DNA of 64,000 nucleotides from Cupriavidus necator A5-1 (GTDB lineage Bacteria > Pseudomonadota > Gammaproteobacteria > Burkholderiales > Burkholderiaceae), in the NCBI RefSeq assembly GCF_000744095.1, contig NZ_JQLI01000001.1, positions 248,001 to 312,000 of the forward strand, read 5' to 3'. The position numbers and the translations under genes are program-made. This document shows positions 18,504 to 32,171 of this stretch, piece by piece; position 1 is the stretch's first letter, and each line of letters begins with the position of its first letter. Below the pieces are notes generated by a model that saw nothing but the letters and a program-made list of their open reading frames with translations, made no database searches and had not been told where the DNA came from.

Positions 18504-18773
18504 CTATTTGTGCCTGACGGACGTGGACAAGCTGTCGATAACTGCCCTGGCCGAAGATAGTGCCAGGTCGATGGCGGCGTGGGGTGTGAGCGCATGATGC
18601 GGTGGAAGCGCTGGCACCAGCCTGAGTGAGCCACTGCCCACGCTAACCTGAGTAACGGTCGCTGTTGCGAGGAAGGTTGGCTGCGCCGCGCCGGGGTCGA
18701 GGACATCTTCGGATGAGCGGCGTACAATTGCCGACACCTTGAAGCCCTTATAGATCGAGTTATTCTGAGACAT
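18504..18773 (-). CDS. Small hypothetical protein with YKGF start motif
   Basis: 89 residues. A strong RBS (AAAGGAGA) 6 nt before the ATG supports it. It starts MSQNNSIYKGFKVSAIVRRS and ends in helical SARAVIDSLSTSVRHK. The SxYKGF start recurs in the protein at 29016-29270 (RSYKGFHVALFV) and weakly at 45721. Family function is unknown to me. Confidence 0.6.
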   Translation of the reverse strand: MSQNNSIYKGFKVSAIVRRSSEDVLDPGAAQPTFLATATVTQVSVGSGSLRLVPALPPHHALTPHAAIDLALSSARAVIDSLSTSVRHK

Positions 18774-19154
18774 GTTGGTCTCCTTTCAGCAATCAGCATA
18801 CGCTGTTCGCTACACGGTGTCCGATTTTCAATAGCATTGGGACGCGACACGCAGGTACCGTGGTCTGCGAGTGCAGCCAGCAGGACATTTGGCGAGTACC
18901 GCAGCAATAGCCTTGCTACGCGAGTGTTGTACTACGTGATGCCACGGGACCAAGTCTTCGCCCAAGGATACGACCATCCGGATGCCGTCGATCCAGTACT
19001 TCTGAAGATTGTCGAGTAGGCGAAGTCGGTTGCCGGCGCAGGCCGAGCGGCATATTCGCGAAGGACGGGCGCACAGCCAAAGCGCAATCGTGCGCGCGCT
19101 GCGCGCCGAAGAGCGCGCGATGCGATGAATGTTTAGGGCAAGGCCCCGGATCTC
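18774..19154. other. No recognisable gene
   Basis: Between the YKGF gene and the plus-strand remnant at 19155. Open frames here lack start context and family resemblance. I see no repeat or RNA. Confidence 0.4.
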
Positions 19155-19382
19155 ATGCTGGTCTTCACCGGATCAAGCCGGGACAAACTCGCGCACCTGG
19201 TCATGAATTCGCGCATGCCGTTCTATGGTTCCCAGGTGACGCCGTTCCCGCTGCTTGATCGAAACTTCACCGACGAATTTACCAAGAGCGTGAACCGGGC
19301 ACTCGCCGCGGGCAATCGGTTTGAGCCGGCAGCCGTTTACCAAGCCTTCATGATGGCGAGATCGAAGATTAGGCGTGGCTGA
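19155..19382 (+). pseudogene. Probable AAA-type ATPase fragment
   Basis: 75 codons reading LVFTGSSRDKLAHLVMNSRM and PFYGSQVTPFPLLDRNFTDE. This resembles the sensor/arginine region of P-loop ATPases of the DUF4143/AAA type (LxFTGSS-R-L). Neither Walker A nor Walker B is present upstream, so it is a fragment. The family assignment is tentative. Confidence 0.35.
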
Positions 19383-19553
19383 GTTGGCTCGGCGCCAAAG
19401 GCCTGACGTCCTGAAGAACGCGGTTACGCGATGCGCCAGGCGGGCGGTCACCGAAACGACTTGGTGACCTGGCCCAGTTGGGCGGTCTGGGGGCCGCGTC
19501 GACTAGTGCCTCCAGGCCAGCCTGCACGAAGGAGGTGCCCGTGGGCAGCCAGC

Positions 19554-19981
19554 CTAGTCGCTGCGGGGCTGGTCCTGCAGGCTCGCCTTCGCTTCTGCCT
19601 CGGTCTCGTAGACATAGGGCGCGAGGCCGCGCCGGGCGAGGTGTCGCTGAGGTTGGCGCGCATGAAGGCGCTGGTGGTAAAGCGGGTCACGCCGACGTAG
19701 TAGCGTGCCACCGTGTCCGAGATCATCTCGACATAGGCATCTTCCACGCTCCGGTCGAGCACGAAGCCCGCGTAGTTGACCACGGTGTAGACCCTGTGGC
19801 CCAACGGCTCGCAGATGCGGATGACCTCGTTGCGGATCGCCTCGATGTCTTCCTGGCGCTTCACTTCGAGCTCCTCGAAATTCAGGAACAGGATGTTCTT
19901 CTCTTCGTCGTAGTTGAAGCGCGCCCCCAGCGGCAGGCGCAGCACGTCGGCGCGCAGTCCCATCGGCTCGGGGCGGATTCA
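19554..19981 (-). pseudogene. CoA-transferase (YdiF/propionate CoA-transferase type) C-terminal remnant
   Basis: The frame reads MGLRADVLRLPLGARFNYDE, NILFLNFEELEVKRQEDIEA and VYTVVNYAGFVLDRSVEDAY, matching the C-terminal third of acyl-CoA transferases. A TGA lies immediately upstream of the homologous region. One missing base near DTSPG shifts the frame, so the natural end (ARRGLAPYVYETEAEAKASL) is read in another frame and stops at 19554. Truncated and frameshifted. Confidence 0.7.
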
Positions 19982-19982
19982 A

Positions 19983-20360
19983 GATGGAAGAACAGGCCGC
20001 TTACAGTGTTCCTGCTAGGTCGACGAGCGTCGCAAGCCGCAACCATCAGTACAGAACCGCGAATCGCTCGGATGAAGTCCGGCGCTCGAGTCGTCGAGAA
20101 GGGTGGGCGCGAGCAACGTCATGATCGGTAGCGCGTGGCCCCGCGGGCGGCGACCAGCTCGGTGCTCATCCACGTCGCGGGTCGACGCAAAAGTGACAAA
20201 ATAGGCTCTTTCAAAATCTTTTCAAAAACGCTTGCAAGCCAGGCATGGAGGCATTAATATTCGCCCCCCCGTTCGCAAAGCACCGCGCAACGGAGGTGGG
20301 AAAAGACTTGCAAGGATTAACTCGAAAGAGTGTCCAGAAAAAAGAATTTCTCGAAAATGA
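19983..20360. other. Upstream region of the rrn operon, no gene
   Basis: No gene seen. The last 60 bp are AT-rich (UP-element-like) next to the rrn promoter at 20361. Confidence 0.4.
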
Positions 20361-20389
20361 TTGATTAATCGCAGAAACTTCTTTATAGT
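20361..20389 (+). promoter_or_regulatory. rrn promoter (sigma-70)
   Basis: TTGATT (20361-20366), 17-bp spacer, TATAGT (20384-20389), preceded by an A/T-rich stretch. It lies 251 bp before the 16S start, as expected for an rrn leader. Confidence 0.7.
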
Positions 20390-20447
20390 CTCGCTCCTTC
20401 GCTGCTGACAAAGCAGCGACGCGACAAGCAAAGCGAATCGCGGCAAG

Positions 20448-20459
20448 TTCTTTAACAAA
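20448..20459 (+). promoter_or_regulatory. boxA antitermination site in the rrn leader
   Basis: GTTCTTTAACAA matches the Nus-factor boxA consensus and lies between the rrn promoter and 16S. Confidence 0.65.
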
Positions 20460-20639
20460 CAAACACCGATAAGTGTGGGCGCTTGATAACGGATGCGAAA
20501 GACTTCGGTCTTTTAGCTTACAAGTTATAAAGTGCTCGCACAGCAAAACGTGACTGGATCTTCGGATCTGGTCAGTCAGTTTTCTGAGAGTGAGCGACCG
20601 CTCGAAAGAGCGAGGACCCGTGAGGGTCCACACAGAGAT

Positions 20640-22172
<1,533 letters not shown>

Positions 22173-22239
22173 CAGAGCGTGCATCTGAAGTTGAGCGCTC
22201 ACACTTATCGGTAGTTTGTGGTTAAGGCCAGGCTGGTTG

Positions 22240-22280
22240 GCCAAATGGAAGCACTCTGCGAACGAGTGCTTCCATTTGGC
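22240..22280 (+). other. Perfect 17-bp hairpin in the 16S-23S spacer
   Basis: GCCAAATGGAAGCACTC, 7-nt loop, GAGTGCTTCCATTTGGC: all 17 pairs match. It lies where spacer tRNA genes sit in many rrn operons. It may be an RNase III-type processing stem or what remains after tRNA loss. Confidence 0.6.
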
Positions 22281-22305
22281 ATTGCCAAGCGATCCAACGA
22301 TCGGC

Positions 22306-22318
22306 TGTTCTTTAAAAA
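22306..22318 (+). promoter_or_regulatory. boxA-like site before 23S
   Basis: TGTTCTTTAAAAA matches boxA and lies in the spacer about 190 bp before the 23S start. Confidence 0.55.
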
Positions 22319-22504
22319 TATGGGATGTAGTAAAGGTGTCGCGCAAGCGTTGATGAGACGCTGCAGTACAAACGCGATACCGGGTTGTGATTGTATCAAC
22401 CAAAATGTATTTAAGTGATCGAAAGATGACTTGGAATACGGCACAAATGCGAGAACTCATCCTGTAGCGACTTGTTTCGAGCGATCGAGACACACTCGTT
22501 ATAG

Positions 22505-25383
<2,879 letters not shown>

Positions 25384-25497
25384 ATAACCAGTGTGTTTTA
25401 CCTGGTGTGTGTGATCGTGTCTGTGCCAGATACGCACAACCCCCAACTACATCCCTATTCGTGACGCTGGCCTCAACCCCAGCGCCACAACCCCTTA

Positions 25498-25614
25498 TGC
25501 CTGGTGACCATAGCGAGTTGGAACCACCCCTTCCCATCCCGAACAGGTCCGTGAAACGACTCCGCGCCGATGATAGTGCGGATTACCCGTGTGAAAGTAG
25601 GTCATCGCCAGGCT
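25498..25614 (+). rRNA. rrf: 5S ribosomal RNA
   Basis: TGCCTGGTGACCATAGCGAG start, internal CCCATCCCGAACAG and terminal pairing GCCAGGC. About 117 nt. Confidence 0.93.
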
Positions 25615-25623
25615 CTTATCCCC

Positions 25624-25660
25624 AAAACCCCTCGACAGCGTGTGCTGCGAGGGGTTTTGT
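25624..25660 (+). terminator. rrn intrinsic terminator
   Basis: AAAACCCCTCG pairs with CGAGGGGTTTT (25648-25658), with an inner CAGC-GTGT-GCTG stem, followed by a T-containing tail (TTTTGTCTTT). It lies 10 bp after 5S. Confidence 0.85.
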
Positions 25661-25798
25661 CTTTGGCGATTCAAAATGCGGACGTGTCTATTCGCCTGCG
25701 ATCAGAACGTCGCTGTGGGCAAGCTCCAAGGCAAACAACCGCGTAAGCGTCCGCTCCCCCTTGTATTTACCCACTTGTTCAGGGGGAGGAGGGTGGCC

Positions 25799-26120
25799 AT
25801 GCGAATCAGCTTGCAGGTCGTCGTGCAGGACGAAGAGGGCGTGTCAGCCACCGTTTACCGAGGTCGCCCTGTTCGAACGAAAAAGGCTTGACGCCGGATC
25901 ACCGGGGCTGCATTTGGAAGAGGCGAAATCGCTGCTAAGCAGACTGCAGCGCGCGATGATCGCGCCACAGGTTGCCGAGGCGGTTACCAGAACCAGCGTT
26001 TGCGCCACCTGCGGTTCGCCGCTAGCCTGCAAGGGTCACCATCGGCTGGTCTTTCGCACAGCGTTCGGGGGACTGTCGATTGACAGTCCCAGGCTGTATC
26101 CCTGTCGGCAATCGATGTGG
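25799..26120 (+). pseudogene. ISKra4-family transposase fragment (copy A, 5' part)
   Basis: Starts MRISLQVVVQDEEG as in the fuller copies and reaches the zinc-ribbon-like CGSPLACKGHHRLVF and SIDSPRLYPCRQS before running into unrelated DNA. An extra base near GTTTACCGAGG breaks the frame relative to copies B and C (VTEIAQFERK). Only the N-terminal domain remains; no catalytic part. Confidence 0.8.
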
Positions 26121-26203
26121 CGACAACTCCCGGGCGCCTGCCATGGCCCTTGTGCTAGCGGGCATATCCCCTTCTCAAAGAAAATGGGCCGCGAACCGCC
26201 GGC

Positions 26204-26512
26204 CTAAACTTCCTTCGTGTCGAATATGAGCATGTCAACGCCGGCCTGGGCAAAATTGGCCACATCAGCTGCTGCTGCGGCACCCTCAGGCGAAGCCATT
26301 GCCTGCTGGAGCGCCACCAGCGAATCGAAGCTCAGCACCGCAACCAGGTGAAACGGCGAATTGCCGCCCGGGCTCGCAACCGGGCCGCTGCTGACCTCGT
26401 AGCGTCGCAGGCCGGGGATCTTCTTCGCGATCGGAACATGGGTCGAGAAGTAATATGAATCGAAGGCTGCCGTGTCCGCAGGCTTCTTGTATAGCACCAC
26501 TAGCTTTGCCAT
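26204..26512 (-). CDS. EthD-family protein
   Basis: 102 residues, MAKLVVLYKKPADTAAFDSY then STHVPIAKKIPGLRRYEVSS. The spacing of YYFSTHVPIA(K) and the two-beta-alpha pattern is that of the EthD dimeric ferredoxin-like fold, found in ether/steroid degradation and many uncharacterised proteins. GGAGAACC precedes the ATG. The gene stands alone, beside transposase copy A, with no pathway neighbour. Confidence 0.8.
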   Translation of the reverse strand: MAKLVVLYKKPADTAAFDSYYFSTHVPIAKKIPGLRRYEVSSGPVASPGGNSPFHLVAVLSFDSLVALQQAMASPEGAAAAADVANFAQAGVDMLIFDTKEV

Positions 26513-26825
26513 CGTGGTTCTCCAAACGTGATAGTAGAGCCTGAGCTTGCTAGAGTATCTATCCTACAGCGTGTGAACCCCATTTCTGTCAGGGCACGCA
26601 TTGTCCAGTGCGCTTGATGCGTAACGGTACAAAACTGTGGGTTCGCAGCGGGTTCCGGCGTGGTTGACAGGGGCATGGCTTGGGGCACGCGCTGTGGAAC
26701 GCGACGGCGTCACGCCCACCCGCCTGACCGTCGCTTCCGCGACAACTACCAGATCCCGTTGGCACACGCGCCGGACCGAACGAGGAATGCTTTATCAGCA
26801 ACGTCGGAACGCCTGCGGCCTTTGA
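26513..26825. other. Intergenic, no gene recognised
   Basis: Divergent gap between EthD (minus) and the ISKra4 element (plus). Reading frames here have no start context or family similarity. Confidence 0.35.
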
Positions 26826-26876
26826 GGAGAGCGCGCCAAAGCGGGGGCGAACTCCCTGACTCCCGTTGTGAGGCCA

Positions 26877-27506
26877 ATGAGCCACCTAGAATGTGCGGAT
26901 GGCTTCCGACCTTCGCCTGCGACCTTCGTCCTTCAACTCCGAATTACGCTGCGCGGCTTGAGCCCGCCGGTTTGGCGACGTGTGCTCATTCCCGAGAACA
27001 TGACGCTCGGGCAATTACACGAAGTCATCCAGATGGTCATGGGCTGGACGGACGATCATCTGCACCAGTTCATCATTCGTGGCCAGCGATACGGCGAAGC
27101 CCGCGAGGGCGCTCTGCAATTTTCCACGGCGGCAACCGCGCTGACGCTGAGCGCATTCGCTTTGCGCGAACACGAGGCCTTTTTCTACGTGTACGACTTC
27201 AATGCGTGGTGGCGGCACGATATACGCGTCGAGCGGCGCGCGCTGAGGCAGGATACTGAGCTGTTGCCACGTTGCGTGGCTGGGTGCGGGGCTTGTCCGC
27301 CGGAGGACATCGGCGGGGTGGAAAGATACCTGGAGGTTAGAGAAAAATGGAGCGAATGGGAGCTCCTGGATTGGCTCGAATCCCTACGCGAGCGCCCCCT
27401 CGAGCTGGACGAGCTACGCGATGAGGTCGACCAGTGGCTGACTTGGCTGGACCGTCGCTTCGACCGTCGGATCGTCAATGATCAGTTGCGACAGCTCCAG
27501 ATGTAG
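26877..27506 (+). CDS. Plasmid pRiA4b ORF-3 family protein
   Basis: 209 residues from ATG at 26877. Family features: VLQLRITLRGLSPPVWRRVL and the conserved DHLHQFIIRG, ending with an acidic tail (ELDELRDEVDQWLTWL). The family is a small beta-fold protein found with ISKra4/ISAzba1-type transposases; its biochemical role is not known. Position 5' to the transposase with the IS repeats outside supports an IS accessory gene. A broken second copy is at 40273-40747. Confidence 0.8.
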   Translation: MSHLECADGFRPSPATFVLQLRITLRGLSPPVWRRVLIPENMTLGQLHEVIQMVMGWTDDHLHQFIIRGQRYGEAREGALQFSTAATALTLSAFALREHEAFFYVYDFNAWWRHDIRVERRALRQDTELLPRCVAGCGACPPEDIGGVERYLEVREKWSEWELLDWLESLRERPLELDELRDEVDQWLTWLDRRFDRRIVNDQLRQLQM

Positions 27507-27544
27507 ACTGGTCGCCGCAGATTGTCCACGGGAAGAGGGCGGCC

Positions 27545-28946
27545 ATGCGAATCAGCTTGCAAGTCGTAGTGCAAAATGATGGGGAAGTGCCCGCCACCGT
27601 CACGGAGATCGCCCAGTTCGAACGAAAAGGCTTTGATGCCGGATCACTGGGGCTGCATTTGGAGGAGGCGAAATCATTGCTGGGTCAGCTGCAGCGCACG
27701 ATGGTCGCGGCACAGGTTGCCGAGGCGGTTGCCCGGACCAGCGTTTGCCCCACATGCGGTGCGCCGCTGGCCTGCAAGGGTCACCATCGGCTTGTCTTCC
27801 GCTCGCCGTTTGGACGGATGTCGATTGACAGTCCCAGGCTGTATCCTTGTCGGCAATGCACGGGCAACGCCCCCGCCTTCAGTCCGGTCGCCAGCGGCTT
27901 GCTTGAGCGGGTCAGTCCAGAACTACAGTATCTTGAGGTCAAGTTTGCAGCGCTGATGTCCTATGGCCTGACCGTCAACGTCCTGCAGGAGGTGTTACCG
28001 CTCGATCATGTGCTGGCGGCCAGCTCGATGCGGGATCAGGATGCCGGCCACAGCTTTGCCTACGTGCACAAGCTGGAACAGCGGCCAGTTGATCGCATGC
28101 TGAACTTCCGCTGGCGAGAAGGTGTGCAACCCGCTCAACCGGTCACCTTTCTCTCGGACGGCGGAGAGACCGTACGGTCTGCCCAGTTCGGATTTGGTGA
28201 TCGCGGTGAGTGCGTCCTCGATTGGTTCCACATCGCCATGCGGGTACAGAACCTCGAACAGATGATCAAGGGCCGGCCGTCACACAGTGACGGCCCGAGC
28301 AACGCGACCTTGATTAAGGCGCTGCGTGGTGCCAAGTGGCACCTGTGGCATGGCTGCCCCTATCCACGATCCGGCGCCAGGTCACCGAGCTCGGCCGCCG
28401 GCTGGAAGCTGAACAGGCCACCGATTCCTGGCAGCAGGTGGAGATGGCGGCGAGCATTCGTTCTCCCGACATCCCGGAACCCAGTCCGGTGCGCGCGGTC
28501 GGCATTGACGGCGGCTACCCTTCGGCTGGCGGGGCACAGGCGTCGCCAGGACGGCTGGTTTGAAGTGATCGTCGGGAAGTCCAGCGTTGCGCCGACTGAA
28601 AAGCCTCGGCTGGGATCTTGACGCTGAGGCCAGCTCCGAAGAGGCCAAGCTCCATGACAGACTTGAGGAGTTCATCGTCTATCTGGACAACAACCGGGGC
28701 TTCATCGTGAATTACGGTGATCGCTATCGCCACGGGGAGCCCATTGCATCGGGTTTCGTCGAGTCGGCCGTCAACCAGGTAATCAGCAAGCGGTTCGCTA
28801 AACGGCAACAGATGCCCTGGCGGCCGCGTCACGCGCACGACCTGCTACAAATCCGGACGGCCGTGCTCAATGACCAGCTCCGACCGCACGTTGAACGATG
28901 GTATCCCTCCATCGCCGGAGAAGAAGACCACCGCCCTGCCGCTTAG
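27545..28946 (+). pseudogene. ISKra4-family transposase, internally permuted (copy B)
   Basis: N-terminus intact (MRISLQVVVQNDGEVPATVT, zinc-like CPTCGAPLACKGHH). At 28029 the frame jumps from LDHVLAASS directly to MRDQDAGHSFAYVHKLEQ. The normally intervening block with the catalytic VRAVGIDGG lies later, at about 28367-28583, after WHLWHGCPYP. In copy C the order is uninterrupted, matching family order (first Asp before second). Hence blocks read A-C-B-D. Frameshifts then follow. Ends at 28946 (DHRPAA). Inactive. Confidence 0.85.
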
Positions 28947-29015
28947 TCAGCCCCCATTTTGGCGCGGTCTCCTAGGGGCAGCGCCACGGACCTGTGTTTA
29001 TTGCCGGAGACTGAA

Positions 29016-29270
29016 ATGCTGGAAAGAAAACGGTCTTACAAGGGATTCCACGTTGCGCTGTTCGTGCCGGAGGTGATTGAGCAGGGCACGCCAAACGGGC
29101 GCGTCCAAATCTCCGCGCGCAATGAGGACATGGGCATCCGTTTTACGCCGGACTGGCCCCACCCGCCCGCAACGCTGCAGGAGACAGAGGACTGGCTTTT
29201 TGCCTACGCTGCCGGGATCATCGATTGCGAGCTGGCTGGCGGCTTCGGCATTGATCTCAGGAACGAGTGA
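29016..29270 (+). CDS. Small hypothetical protein with YKGF start motif
   Basis: 84 residues, MLERKRSYKGFHVALFVPEV, then RVQISARNEDMGIRFTPDWP and TEDWLFAYAAGIIDCELAGG. The YKGF opening is shared with 18504-18773. Probably a small alpha/beta protein; unknown function. It lies 44 bp after the ISKra4 right end. Confidence 0.6.
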   Translation: MLERKRSYKGFHVALFVPEVIEQGTPNGRVQISARNEDMGIRFTPDWPHPPATLQETEDWLFAYAAGIIDCELAGGFGIDLRNE

Positions 29271-29271
29271 G

Positions 29272-29688
29272 TCAGCTACGCGACGACAGGTCTGCGGAAG
29301 CCGGTCGGGGCGTATCCTGCGCCTGGCGTGAATAGAGGTGTTCGTGGCGACTCTGACATGCCGTGCAGCGTATGGCGGTTGGGTACGCCTGCAAGCGGGA
29401 GAAAGGAATGGCCTGCTGGCAGTCGACACAGACGCCGTACTGGCCGCTTCTCATCCGTGACCGGGCCGCGTCAATGTCGGCCAGTTGCATGCGATAGTGT
29501 TCCAGCATCGCGTCGCCCTGGCGCTGCACGGTCTTTTCGTCCGCCAGTTCACCTTCATCCCGGTGTTCACGTTGCGTTGGCGGCACGACAGGCGAATCGG
29601 CGGTTCCGGCGACGGCACGGATACGCGACTCCTCAGCGTCCATTTGTGCCGCCAACGTCGCCAACTCCTCCTTTGTCAGCTCTTCCAT
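29272..29688 (-). CDS. TraR/DksA-type zinc-finger protein
   Basis: 138 residues from ATG at 29688 (AGGAGG upstream). A coiled N-terminal half (ELATLAAQMDAEESRIRAV) precedes a C4 zinc finger: CVDC, 18 residues, CTAC (SRLQAYPTAIRCTACQSRHE). DksA-family proteins bind RNA polymerase and tune transcription, often with ppGpp. The longer upstream start has no RBS, so I reject it. Separated from phasin by 99 bp, same strand. Confidence 0.8.
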   Translation of the reverse strand: MEELTKEELATLAAQMDAEESRIRAVAGTADSPVVPPTQREHRDEGELADEKTVQRQGDAMLEHYRMQLADIDAARSRMRSGQYGVCVDCQQAIPFSRLQAYPTAIRCTACQSRHEHLYSRQAQDTPRPASADLSSRS

Positions 29689-29787
29689 GGTTGGCCTCCT
29701 GAATAACATCCTGGGGATCGCACGCAGACAGACCGTCCATTTGCCAGCATAGCAAATACCACGTGGCCCATGCACGACTACCACGTG

Positions 29788-30336
29788 TCAGTGCTCGACC
29801 GCCTGCTTGGCAGCCTTTGACGCCGTGTTACTCGCCGCGCTGACGTTCTGTTCGGCGACCTCGACCGCCTGCTTTGTGGTCTGGAACATCGCTTCACAGA
29901 ACTTGTTAGTGGCGGTCATCACCGAGGTCAATGCCCCCAGCGCGGTTTCCGAATCCGCCGACGTGCTGTTCGCCAGATTGTCGATTAGCTCCTGCATCCG
30001 GCGGTTGTGCGCTTCATATTGCGCTTCGGCGACCTTGGCGAATTCGGTTTGGGTGGCCGTTCCGATCTCAACGAGCTGGCGCTGGTACGACAGCGCCTTC
30101 TCTCCGATCTGCGGGAGCATGCTGGCCTGCAAGGCTTGGAACTCCTGCTGGTTTTCGGCGCCGAGCGCCTTCTGCGCGGTCTCCCGCGTTTCTGCCAGCG
30201 TCGACTTCATTGCCTGCAAGTTCAACTGGATCAGCCTTTCGAAGCCTTCGAGGGCCTTGTTGGTCAGGCCAAACATGATGGCCAGATTGGCTTGTTGCAC
30301 TGCGGTGATTTGCTCAGCGGACCACGGAGTCATCAT
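29788..30336 (-). CDS. Phasin-family protein
   Basis: 182 residues from ATG at 30336 (GGAGACGC upstream). It has no cysteine except one, is helix-rich, and has the phasin pattern QITAVQQANLAIMFGLTNKA, GFERLIQLNLQAMKSTLAET and C-terminal AAKQAVEH. Phasins coat polyhydroxyalkanoate granules in Cupriavidus and relatives; this one is a paralogue-type member, so granule binding is inferred. A small ORF (30417-30614) lies 80 bp upstream. Confidence 0.8.
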   Translation of the reverse strand: MMTPWSAEQITAVQQANLAIMFGLTNKALEGFERLIQLNLQAMKSTLAETRETAQKALGAENQQEFQALQASMLPQIGEKALSYQRQLVEIGTATQTEFAKVAEAQYEAHNRRMQELIDNLANSTSADSETALGALTSVMTATNKFCEAMFQTTKQAVEVAEQNVSAASNTASKAAKQAVEH

Positions 30337-30416
30337 GCGTCTCCTCAGAATCGACCAGGGCACGCTTGCGCGGAATCGAACGATGCGGCGTGCGGTGGGA
30401 TGTCGGAATGGGCTAG

Positions 30417-30614
30417 TTAGCGGATGCGCGCAATGGCGTTGAGGAGGGCGCCGCCTCTGGCGGTGATGCATGGGCGTCGATGGCCCGAGTCAAGCCTTTC
30501 CAGCTGCACCAGTTCGCGTTCGAGGAGGGCGTCCACGTCCGCGCGGTCCAGCTCAGCGTGATCCGGTGCATCCTTGACGAGTAAGAGGGTGGCCACTTCA
30601 TGAGGACTCAGCAT
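30417..30614 (-). CDS. Small conserved hypothetical protein
   Basis: 65 residues: MLSPHEVATLLLVKDAPDHA and LLERELVQLERLDSGHRRPC. CAGGAGACAAGG precedes the ATG. It looks like a short helix-turn-helix protein but I cannot name the family. It may share the transcript with phasin (80 bp downstream). Confidence 0.55.
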   Translation of the reverse strand: MLSPHEVATLLLVKDAPDHAELDRADVDALLERELVQLERLDSGHRRPCITARGGALLNAIARIR

Positions 30615-31007
30615 CCTTGTCTCCTGGATTTATCGGTTTGGACTGCTGGGAAGTTGCAATGATAGCCGTCGCAGCGGAGCTCGATTCAGGCGGCGAAGAC
30701 GGCGATGTTCCTGCTGCCCAGCGTGCCTGCGCCGCAGCGCCGGGAGAATCAATTCAATACCGCGAACGTCGATTGATCAAGGTGTGACATGAAGCTTCTG
30801 TGAAGGCAATGTGGTCGACGCTTCTGAACTGACTAGGCTAGTAACGCCTGGTACCCGAATGCAATGGGGCTCGCATGGCCGGTGCGTCGCACGTCTCCGC
30901 GCACGATGGCGGCGTCATGTGGAGTCGTTGCACGGGCCTGCCGCGCAGACATCACGACTATCGACGGCTGCCGCGCGCGGGGTTGATCGCAATCCAATTG
31001 CCCGACT
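30615..31007. other. Intergenic, no gene recognised
   Basis: Between the small ORF and the GST pseudogene end. A continuing open frame of the GST is present but beyond its natural end, so I treat it as read-through. Confidence 0.35.
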
Positions 31008-31656
31008 CCGAACTCGACATCGAGTTCGGCGATCTCGTTGGGTTGCCGGGCGGCTTCGATCCACTCCTGCATCCCCGGCTGGCCATGATCGTCCGACAAT
31101 AGGCGGCCAGTACCTCATCGAGCTGCACGTCATAGGTGAGAAAGCGGGTCACGACCGGCGCGTACATGGCATCAGCCATGGAGCGTGCACCGAACAAATA
31201 GGGGCCGCCGTAGGTCGTCAGGCATTCGCGCCAGATGGTCGTGATCCGGTCGATGTCGCCTTGCGCGCGCGACCAGACCTTGAAGCCGGGACGATGGGCC
31301 CGCAGGTTCATTGGCAGCGCCGAGCGGAGCGCGCTAAAGCCAGAATGCATTTCGCCGCGAATCGACCGACAGTGCGCCCGGGCGACGCGGTCGGTGGGCA
31401 GCAGACCGGCGTCTGGCCGCGCTTCGTTCAGGTACTCGGCGATCGCGAGGGTATCCCAGATCCTGATGCCTTCATGCTCGAGGCAGGGAACCAGGATCGA
31501 AGGCGAGAGCAGCAAGAGTTCCGCGCGGGCGCTCGGGTCCGCGGGCGGCACGAAAATCTCGTCGAATTCGAGCCCGCTGAACTTTACCAGCAGCCAACCG
31601 CGCAGTGACCAGGCGCCATAGTTTCTGCTGCTGATGGTGAGGGTGGTCCTTGACAT
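31008..31656 (-). pseudogene. Glutathione S-transferase-like protein, frameshifted near the C-terminus
   Basis: Starts MSRTTLTISSRNYGAWSLRG (ATG 31656, AGGAAG upstream), with the GST N-domain pattern ILVPCLEHEGIRIWDTLAIA and EYLNEARP. The C-domain runs to VLAAYCRTIMA, where one base change of frame (near 31085) moves the true end (GMQEWIEAARQPNEIAELDV) to another frame. The first three quarters are intact. Either a recent pseudogene or a base-calling slip. No operon partner. Confidence 0.7.
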
Positions 31657-32171
31657 GGTGAACTTCCTGCACTAGCGATTGTCTCTCTATCAAGACGGAA
31701 AATTCGATGTACGTGTTCTATCGATCCTGGCCGTAATGCTGGTGGCTAGCATTGCGGGTGGTTTGGTTTTTGCGGCTCCTCACATGATCTCCGCTGATCA
31801 ATGAAGTCGGCGAATAGCTATGCAATCTATTCCGACGTGGGTTTTCGCGATGCGGGAAGGAAAGGCAGCGCGGCACGCCACCGGAAGTCAGTTGAATGCC
31901 GGCTCGACATAGGGTGGCTCAACGCCGGGAAAATGCCCCCGTCTCACGGACTTCAGACGCGGCAAATCACGTCGCAAAGGGGGAACTTCGAAAGAAGCAG
32001 CGCTGTGGACGCCTCGTCTTCGGAGGAATGCGGGCGATAGCACACCTCTGATAAAGCGCTTTCCGCCAATTCAACCGTTTCGGCGCTGCTTGCCGACGGC
32101 AGTTCTGCCGCTGCAGGCACAGGTCATGCAGCGATGCCGGTAACCGCTGTACACGAGCCCAGTTCGGCCAG
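31657..32171. other. Intergenic; one possible 41-codon membrane peptide
   Basis: No gene with family similarity. A plus-strand frame from TTG 31679 to 31804 encodes VLSILAVMLVASIAGGLVFA, a single hydrophobic segment resembling a signal anchor, with no clear RBS. Otherwise nothing recognised. Confidence 0.3.

Larger units (their letters stand above)
26826..28972 (+). mobile_element. ISKra4-family element with pRiA4b ORF-3 gene (copy B), inactive
   Basis: 2147 bp bounded by 23-bp inverted repeats: left GGAGAGCGCGCCAAAGCGGG (starting 26826) and right GCCCCCATTTTGGCGCGGTC (28950-28972). It carries an intact accessory gene and a rearranged transposase. No clear target-site duplication at the borders. 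Related pieces lie at 25799, 40223-43700, 44622-45040, 45420 and 53693-53743. Confidence 0.8.

Noticed and set aside
22173..22504. tRNA-Ile or tRNA-Ala in the spacer
   Set aside because: No TPsiC arm GGTTCGA-type motif or acceptor stem pair could be found.
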